The notes below the pieces were generated by a model. It made no database searches and was not told the DNA's origin. It saw only the letters and a list, made by a program, of their open reading frames with translations. This document shows, one piece after another, positions 5,550 through 9,061 of a stretch of DNA of 9,061 nucleotides (position 1 is the first letter of the stretch; every line of letters begins with the position of its first letter). This DNA comes from Methanothrix sp. (GTDB lineage: Archaea; Halobacteriota; Methanosarcinia; Methanotrichales; Methanotrichaceae): the NCBI GenBank assembly GCA_028682845.1, contig JAJRAT010000062.1, forward strand, positions 1 through 9,061, in the 5' to 3' direction. The position numbers and the translations under genes were made by a program.

Positions 5550-6483
5550 CCCTCTCGCTGAGAACTTCCAGCTTCACCTGAGGCACTATCTTGAGAAAAT
5601 CCTCTTTGCGGCAGAGCGCCGTTCCCTGGTGCAGCGTCGTGGCCGTTCCTGCCGCCGCGGCATAAATCAGGCAGTCCTTCAGCTCCTCTCCTCGCACGAA
5701 ACCGCTGATAAATCCGGCCACGGCGGAATCTCCGGCTCCGATGGTGCTCTCCACTTTGACCGCGGGCGGCACGGCATGATACTCTTGCCCGTGAGACACC
5801 AGCAAAATCCCCCTTGCCCCCATTGAGACGAGAACGATCTCCACACCCTGGCGGTTGATCTCTCGGGCTGCGGCAACGATCTCGTCCATCTCCTTAAGCT
5901 CCCGGCCCACCAGCTCGGACAGCTCATGGATATTGGGCTTGATGACTGTCGGCTGGGCCTTGAGCCCCTGGCGCAATGCATCGCCGTCAACGTCCAAAAC
6001 TACCTTGGACGGGCATTTCTTGACCTGGTTTATGATCTTGCGGTAGATCTCCGGGCTCACGCCGGGAGGCAGGCTTCCTCCAATGGCCACCAGATCCGAG
6101 CAGGGGAGGGCCTCCAGTTGCTCGACGAACTGCATCAGCTCGCTCGGCATTATCTCAGGGCCGCGGGCGTTGAAGGCCAGTTGTTTTCCCGTCTCCTTTT
6201 CGTGAATGATGATATTGGTCCTGGTCTCTCCCGAGACGCGCACAAAATCGCTTTGAATCCCGTCGTTGAGCAGCCTTCCTTCCAGCTCCCGACCGGCAAA
6301 GCCACCCACAAAACCAAGGGCGATGTTGTCTATTTCCAGGTTCTTGAGAACCCTGGAGACATCAATGCTCTTGCCTCCCGCGAAACTCTTCTCCACGAGA
6401 ATGCGGTTGGATACGTCATCGCGAACTCTTTCAACCCATAAAGTGCGATCCAATGCGGGATTGAGGGTGATGGTATAGATCAT
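5545..6483 (-). CDS. pfkB: ATP-dependent 6-phosphofructokinase, PfkB (ribokinase) family, 312 aa
   Basis: The product should phosphorylate fructose 6-phosphate, or possibly fructose 1-phosphate or tagatose 6-phosphate, with ATP. Ribokinase-family marks are the N-terminal YTITLNPALDRT (3-14), AGGKSIDVSRVL (35-46), GGSLPPG (135-141), KPNIHEL (182-188) and the anion-hole motif STIGAGDSAVAGF (246-258) with catalytic base D252. The tail AAAAGTATTLHQGTALCRKED resembles the E. coli Pfk-2 tail, favouring 6-phosphofructokinase. The sugar-binding motif reads GKSIDV instead of the usual GKGINV, with D replacing N at 41. ATG 6483 (MIYTITLNPA) is the family start; a 39-residue upstream extension is low-complexity and falls in a repeat region. 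No strong ribosome-binding site precedes it, so translation from a short leader is likely. It is the first gene of the operon. Many methanogens use ADP-dependent kinases for this step, which makes this enzyme notable. Confidence 0.88.
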   Translation of the reverse strand: MIYTITLNPALDRTLWVERVRDDVSNRILVEKSFAGGKSIDVSRVLKNLEIDNIALGFVGGFAGRELEGRLLNDGIQSDFVRVSGETRTNIIIHEKETGKQLAFNARGPEIMPSELMQFVEQLEALPCSDLVAIGGSLPPGVSPEIYRKIINQVKKCPSKVVLDVDGDALRQGLKAQPTVIKPNIHELSELVGRELKEMDEIVAAAREINRQGVEIVLVSMGARGILLVSHGQEYHAVPPAVKVESTIGAGDSAVAGFISGFVRGEELKDCLIYAAAAGTATTLHQGTALCRKEDFLKIVPQVKLEVLSERV

Positions 6484-6521
6484 GATCTGTTTTAGGATCT
6501 GGAAAGTTATGATTCTTTTCC

Positions 6522-6526
6522 TTAAA
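6522..6526 (-). promoter_or_regulatory. Possible TATA box of the pfkB operon
   Basis: On the minus strand TTTAA lies within CTTCTTTAAGGAAAAG, about 39-43 nt before ATG 6483. Initiation near 6497 would give a leader of some 15 nt, in line with the lack of a ribosome-binding site. The match to a TATA consensus is weak. Confidence 0.3.
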
Positions 6527-6585
6527 GAAGAAGAATGGGAGTGAAGTAAAGAAGGACGTGAGAGGTGCAATGAAGCTGCGTACGG

Positions 6586-6655
6586 GCTGAGCAGGAGCAA
6601 AGAATGAAGCTGAATATGATGCTGAGTGGGAGCAAAGAATAGAGCCGAACATGAT
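6586..6655. repeat. Tandem 35-nt repeat upstream of pfkB
   Basis: Two adjacent 35-nt units (6586-6620 and 6621-6655) both begin GCTGAG, contain GGAGCAAAGAAT and end ATGAT. They agree at 29 of 35 positions, and all six differences are transitions. Degenerate flanking copies can be made out on both sides: ATGAAGCTG at 6570-6578 before, and GCTGAGTATGAAACGAAAG at 6656-6674 after. The strand is strongly purine-rich. It lies 100-170 nt upstream of the pfkB start. Confidence 0.75.
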
Positions 6656-6698
6656 GCTGAGTATGAAACGAAAGAACGCGAGAGATAGTGGAAAAGCG

Positions 6699-6713
6699 GA
6701 TTTGCAGCAAATC
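6699..6713. promoter_or_regulatory. Palindrome, possible operator
   Basis: GATTTGC, one A, then GCAAATC: a perfect 7-bp inverted repeat with a single central base. It sits between the pfkB operon and the small-RNA cassettes, 56-70 nt before the first cassette's TATA box. A protein-binding site is more likely than a hairpin because the loop is too small. Confidence 0.35.
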
Positions 6714-6733
6714 AGAAACAGGAGTATGTGTAC

Positions 6734-6751
6734 AAATCGTTCTATCGATTT
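6734..6751. promoter_or_regulatory. Palindrome AAATCG-N6-CGATTT upstream of cassette 1, possible operator
   Basis: AAATCG (6734-6739) and CGATTT (6746-6751) form a perfect inverted repeat with a 6-nt spacer, ending 17 nt before the CTTATAT box. The spacing suits a dimeric regulator. The N6 layout is shared with NrpR nitrogen-repressor operators, but the half-site sequence is different. Confidence 0.3.
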
Positions 6752-6768
6752 TCCGCGTAACCGAAATG

Positions 6769-6775
6769 CTTATAT
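6769..6775 (+). promoter_or_regulatory. TATA box of small-RNA cassette 1
   Basis: CTTATAT, preceded by CCGAAATG as a possible BRE. The first T of TTATAT is 31 nt before GCAAAAGTC, the left hairpin arm. The same box at the same distance occurs in cassette 2. Confidence 0.6.
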
Positions 6776-6797
6776 CGGCATATGTCGTATTGGTCGC

Positions 6798-6858
6798 CAG
6801 GCAAAAGTCGACGGCCATCAATCCCTCCTACATCGCGGACTTTTGCCCTCCTTCTTTT
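6798..6858 (+). ncRNA. Candidate small RNA 1: hairpin with anti-Shine-Dalgarno loop
   Basis: GGCAAAAGTC (6800-6809) pairs perfectly over 10 bp with GACTTTTGCC (6838-6847). The 28-nt loop contains TCCCTCCTA (6822-6830), whose CCUCC is complementary to Shine-Dalgarno GGAGG. A second CCUCC follows the stem (6847-6851) and then CTTCTTTTC, a T-rich end. The transcript start (about 6798) is inferred from the TATA box 31 nt before the arm, and the end from the T-run; no transcript is shown. No credible reading frame fits. Cassette 2 repeats promoter, arms, loop and tail 123 nt downstream, while sequence between these blocks has diverged, which is the pattern expected of a conserved structural RNA. 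Archaeal small RNAs that cover ribosome-binding sites are known in Methanosarcina; homology to any of them is not claimed. Confidence 0.6.
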
Positions 6859-6891
6859 CAATTCTGATGAATTACTTCTCGGAGTGAATAC

Positions 6892-6898
6892 CTTATAT
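6892..6898 (+). promoter_or_regulatory. TATA box of small-RNA cassette 2
   Basis: CTTATAT again, preceded by GTGAATAC. TTATAT begins 31 nt before GCAAAAGTC of the second hairpin, exactly as in cassette 1. GAATA and TATTC (6887-6891 and 6897-6901) form an inverted repeat over the box, which a repressor could use. Confidence 0.6.
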
Positions 6899-6920
6899 TC
6901 GTTTAATGACGTTTAATTGC

Positions 6921-6987
6921 TAAGCAAAAGTCGAACTAACTTGTCCCTCCTAGACAAATCGACTTTTGCCCCCTCCCAATTTATTTT
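6921..6987 (+). ncRNA. Candidate small RNA 2: two-stem hairpin with anti-Shine-Dalgarno apical loop
   Basis: GCAAAAGTCGA (6924-6934) pairs perfectly over 11 bp with TCGACTTTTGC (6959-6969). Inside, TTGTC (6941-6945) pairs with GACAA (6953-6957), which leaves the apical heptaloop CCTCCTA (6946-6952). In RNA form this displays CCUCC, complementary to GGAGG ribosome-binding sites. After the stem come CCCCTCCC and the T-rich stretch TTTATTTTCT, a likely archaeal termination signal. The nine bases TCCCTCCTA are identical to those in cassette 1 and sit at nearly the same place in the loop (20 versus 21 nt from the arm start). Cassette 2 folds better than cassette 1, which lacks the inner stem. Boundaries are inferred from the TATA spacing and the T-run. 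Confidence 0.62.
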
Positions 6988-7052
6988 CTGCCGCTATTTC
7001 GTCAATCGATATCGATGGATTAGCGGCTCAGGCCAAATCAACGGCCTTCAAT
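6988..7052 (+). other. Possible decayed third small-RNA cassette, structured region
   Basis: TCAGGCCAAATCAACGGCC with TTCAAT after it (7028-7052) aligns with the CCAGGCAAAAGTCGACGGCC and ATCAAT block of cassette 1 with small gaps; ACGGCCNTCAAT matches at 11 of 12 bases. The CCTCC loop and the right arm are missing. The region has its own pairing: GCCGCTA (6990-6996) with TAGCGGC (7021-7027) around the perfect palindrome ATCGATATCGAT (7005-7016), and AGGCC (7030-7034) with GGCCT (7043-7047). Confidence 0.35.
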
Positions 7053-7197
7053 TGCGCAACCTTTCCGCCTGTCCAGCATTCTTCCTGCATTCCATCTCCA
7101 TATCCCCTTTGATTCATATCATTCCCTCAATCTTAAGCGAAATTGGGAAAATTCCTCAAAAAGATATTTGAATGTGCCGCTCACAAACTCAAATTCT
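7053..7197. other. Gap sequence with no recognised gene
   Basis: This pyrimidine-rich stretch (to about 7135) and the AT-rich stretch after it lie between the small-RNA region and the amtB regulatory region. I see no convincing frame, RNA gene or terminator. Minor items are a GATTCATA half-site at 7111-7118 resembling those at 7214-7240, and GGGAAAATTCC at 7145-7155. Confidence 0.5.
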
Positions 7198-7211
7198 GGA
7201 TGGAATTGTCC
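7198..7211. promoter_or_regulatory. Imperfect NrpR-like operator
   Basis: GGATGGAATTGTCC has GGA and TCC arms around 8 nt and resembles, with one non-palindromic pair, the GGNN-N6-NNCC operators of the methanogen nitrogen repressor NrpR, which controls nitrogen genes such as amtB-glnK. It is about 55 nt before the distal amtB TATA candidate. Confidence 0.3.
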
Positions 7212-7213
7212 GA

Positions 7214-7240
7214 CTATGAACAAGTATGAATCATTCATAG
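7214..7240. promoter_or_regulatory. Three TATGAA half-sites upstream of amtB, operator-like
   Basis: TATGAA occurs at 7215-7220 and 7225-7230, 10 bp apart, and its complement TTCATA at 7234-7239. The last two form the perfect palindrome TATGAA-TCA-TTCATA; the first and last give CTATGAA against TTCATAG. Half-sites one helical turn apart suit a dimeric or cooperative regulator. The cluster ends 25 nt before the CTTTTAAAG box. Confidence 0.45.
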
Positions 7241-7265
7241 CTTTTACGATATTTTATCAAATATG

Positions 7266-7274
7266 CTTTTAAAG
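7266..7274 (+). promoter_or_regulatory. Distal TATA box candidate for amtB-glnK
   Basis: CTTTTAAAG is a good archaeal TATA match. Initiation some 25 nt downstream (near 7295) would place the hairpin at 7301-7341 at the 5' end of the mRNA and give a leader of about 100 nt. Confidence 0.45.
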
Positions 7275-7300
7275 ACTCTGGCCAAGGATTCATTCAGCAA

Positions 7301-7341
7301 AACTGCGGGGGGCATTTCATTATGGGGATGTCCGGGCAGTT
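7301..7341 (+). promoter_or_regulatory. Two-part hairpin in the amtB leader
   Basis: AACTGC (7301-7306) pairs with GCAGTT (7336-7341), and GGGCAT (7310-7315) with ATGTCC (7328-7333), one pair being G-U. A small internal loop of Gs separates the stems, and the apical loop is TTCATTATGGGG. The loop holds the ATG of a 17-codon frame (7322-7375) that has a GGGGGG site upstream. If transcribed from the distal promoter this could be a regulatory leader. Confidence 0.4.
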
Positions 7342-7351
7342 GCTACAAAAA

Positions 7352-7358
7352 TTAAATA
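7352..7358 (+). promoter_or_regulatory. Proximal TATA box candidate for amtB-glnK
   Basis: TTAAATA lies 38-44 nt before ATG 7396. Initiation near 7380 would give a very short leader that still holds the GGTGAT ribosome-binding site at 7384-7389. If this is the used promoter, the hairpin at 7301-7341 is not transcribed. Confidence 0.4.
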
Positions 7359-7395
7359 GGTTCGAGTTCACATAATTATTGATGGTGATGCAGCT

Positions 7396-8604
7396 ATGGA
7401 AATTAATAGTGGTGATACAGCATGGGTCCTGGCGTCCACAGCACTGGTAATGCTCATGACGCCCGGCGTTGGTTTGTTCTACGGCGGCCTGGTGAGAAGC
7501 AAAACGGTCGTCTCGATGATCGGCCTCTCCTTCCTGGCCTTCGCATTGGCCAGCATCCAGTGGGTGCTCTTCGGCTACAGCCTGGCCTTCGGAACGGACA
7601 TCAACGGATTTATCGGCGGCCTGAACTACCTGGGATTGAGCGGCGTCGGAGTCGAATCCGCGCCCCTGGCGGGAAATATACCGCACCTGATCTACATGGC
7701 CTTCCAACTGGTCTTCGCTGCGGTAACACTGGCCATCCTCACATCGGCGGTGGCGGAGAGGGTCAAGCTCAGCTCCTTCATCGTGCTTGCTCTGCTCTGG
7801 ACCACTCTGGTCTATGATCCCCTGGCCCACTGGGTCTGGGCGGGCGGCTGGGCGGCACAGCTCGGCGCTCTGGACTTTGCCGGCGGCACTGTCGTTCACA
7901 TCAGCTCAGGATTCTCGGCTCTGGCGATTGCCCTCGTCATCGGCAAGAGGATCGGCTTTGGTTCCTACGTCATGGAGCCTCACAACATCCCCATGGCCAT
8001 GCTCGGCGCGGGAATACTCTGGTTCGGATGGTTCGGCTTCAACGGCGGTTCGGCTCTGGCGGCCAACGGGCTTGCGGCCAGTGCCTTCGTCGTGACCAAC
8101 ACCTCTGCGGCGGCTGGTGCCTTGACCTGGCTTGCGGCGAGCTGGCTGAAAGGAAAACCGAGTGCTCTTGGCATGGTGAGCGGCGGTATCGCGGGTCTTG
8201 TGGCCATCACGCCTGCGGCAGGCTACGTGGATAACATGTCTGCCATCGTCATCGGCGGCGTGGCCGGAGTCCTGTGCTACAGCATGTTGCTCCTGCGCGT
8301 TGGACGGGGCCTGGATGAGAGCTGCGATGCCTGGGCCGTGCACGGCATGGGCGGCCTGTGGGGAGCGATCGCCACGGGCATCTTCGCCACGGCATCGGTC
8401 AACAACTACACCGGGCTTCTCTACGGAAACTTTCATCAGTTCACAGCCCAAGTCATAGCGGCTGGCGCATCCGTGATCTATGCCTTCGTCATGACGCTGA
8501 TCCTGGCCAAGATCGTGGACGCGACACTGGGCCTGAGGGTTACGGAAGATGAGGAATATGTTGGCCTGGACATCGCCCAGCACGGCGAGAAGGCGTATGC
8601 TTAA
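7396..8604 (+). CDS. amtB: Ammonium channel, Amt/MEP family, 402 aa
   Basis: Trimeric membrane channel that takes up ammonium when nitrogen is scarce. The eleven-helix Amt pattern is complete: [14 protein letters not shown] (23-36), [11 protein letters not shown] (101-111) with gate Phe residues, AEYVK-equivalent AERVKLSSF (120-128), [13 protein letters not shown] (160-172) with D160 and pore H168, [10 protein letters not shown] (212-221) and [12 protein letters not shown] (312-323) with the second pore histidine H316. The cytoplasmic tail [20 protein letters not shown] (378-397) is the conserved segment that docks GlnK. There is no cleavable signal peptide; the protein starts just before helix 1. 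ATG 7396 has GGTGAT about 7 nt upstream, a match to the anti-Shine-Dalgarno. It is followed by glnK after 13 nt, the usual operon. Expression is likely nitrogen-controlled, given the operator-like sites in the long upstream gap. Confidence 0.96.
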   Translation: MEINSGDTAWVLASTALVMLMTPGVGLFYGGLVRSKTVVSMIGLSFLAFALASIQWVLFGYSLAFGTDINGFIGGLNYLGLSGVGVESAPLAGNIPHLIYMAFQLVFAAVTLAILTSAVAERVKLSSFIVLALLWTTLVYDPLAHWVWAGGWAAQLGALDFAGGTVVHISSGFSALAIALVIGKRIGFGSYVMEPHNIPMAMLGAGILWFGWFGFNGGSALAANGLAASAFVVTNTSAAAGALTWLAASWLKGKPSALGMVSGGIAGLVAITPAAGYVDNMSAIVIGGVAGVLCYSMLLLRVGRGLDESCDAWAVHGMGGLWGAIATGIFATASVNNYTGLLYGNFHQFTAQVIAAGASVIYAFVMTLILAKIVDATLGLRVTEDEEYVGLDIAQHGEKAYA

Positions 8605-8614
8605 AGGGTGGTAA

Positions 8615-8958
<344 letters not shown>

Positions 8959-8960
8959 CC

Positions 8961-9061
8961 TTAAATGGCTCGCAGCAGGCTCATCGGAAGCCTCGGCACC
9001 AGCCAGCGCACGAAGTCTTTGTAGGTCCTCTTTGAGGCGGCAATCTCGATGTATCTGTCCA
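8961..9061 (-). CDS. C-terminal end of an unidentified protein (partial)
   Basis: The minus strand is open from the window edge to a TAA at 8961-8963, giving 32 residues: DRYIEIAASKRTYKDFVRW followed by LVPRLPMSLLRAI. The composition (basic, with aromatic and hydrophobic residues, high GC, native-looking codons) fits the true C-terminus of a gene convergent with glnK, and the stop sits next to the glnK T-run. I do not recognise the family from so short a piece. The C-terminal half could be an amphipathic or membrane-associated helix. Confidence 0.6.
   Translation of the reverse strand, partial: DRYIEIAASKRTYKDFVRWLVPRLPMSLLRAI

Noticed and set aside
6484..6600. N-terminal extension of pfkB by 39 residues
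   Set aside because: The extension is Ser/Leu/His-rich, falls in the purine-repeat region and is not part of the PfkB fold; MIYTITLNPA is the family start.
6800..6969. A CRISPR array or transposon terminal repeats
   Set aside because: Only two copies, each a self-contained inverted repeat with its own TATA box; no regular spacers, transposase or target-site duplication.
6651..7171. Two plus-strand frames (6651-6887 and 6917-7171) in the gap before amtB
   Set aside because: They run through the hairpin cassettes; no ribosome-binding sites or recognisable domains, and the conserved blocks are the stem arms and loop, not codons.
7294..7899. A 201-codon minus-strand frame over the amtB start
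   Set aside because: Antisense to the amtB N-terminus and running through its leader; composition (Asp, Gln, His rich) is typical of an antisense shadow.

Overview
The window most likely comes from a methanogenic archaeon, probably of the Methanosarcinales and perhaps Methanothrix (Methanosaeta)-like. The reasons are a DUF1646 transporter end (a family I associate with methanogens), an archaeal-type amtB-glnK pair, AT-rich gaps with archaeal TATA-like boxes (TTTAAATA, CTTATAT, CTTTTAAAG), and Shine-Dalgarno sites of the GAGGTGA/GGTGAT type. The genus is inferred from remembered family distributions, not from a search.

Left part (1-2874): the 3' end of a DUF1646 membrane transporter with a clean hairpin/T-run terminator; an unrecognised 283-residue protein; a 138-residue putative DNA-binding protein (ribbon-helix-helix-like N-terminus, helix-turn-helix-like C-terminus); and, convergent with it, an HPr kinase-like P-loop protein.

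Middle (2875-6483): an AT-rich gap with a possible 69-residue membrane peptide; a two-gene toxin-antitoxin-like module (DUF4258 protein plus YgiT/MqsA-type zinc-finger protein, overlapping by 34 nt); then a minus-strand sugar-phosphate operon, pfkB > class I aldolase > gpmA. These three enzymes phosphorylate fructose 6-phosphate, cleave fructose bisphosphate and interconvert phosphoglycerates. All resemble the types found in bacteria such as E. coli. The pfkB-aldolase junction carries a 15-nt unit three times, each with a perfect GAGGTG ribosome-binding core.

Right part (6484-9061): a 900-nt gap, then amtB-glnK (ammonium channel and its PII regulator), then the end of a convergent unknown gene. 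The gap is the most interesting stretch. It holds a 35-nt tandem repeat and, 123 nt apart, two copies of a cassette made of a TATA box, a fixed 31-nt spacing, a long hairpin with GCAAAAGTC/GACTTTTGC arms and the shared loop TCCCTCCTA, and a C/T-rich tail ending in Ts. I read these as two tandem small-RNA genes with anti-Shine-Dalgarno loops, next to a nitrogen operon. A decayed third copy, operator-like palindromes and a folded amtB leader follow.
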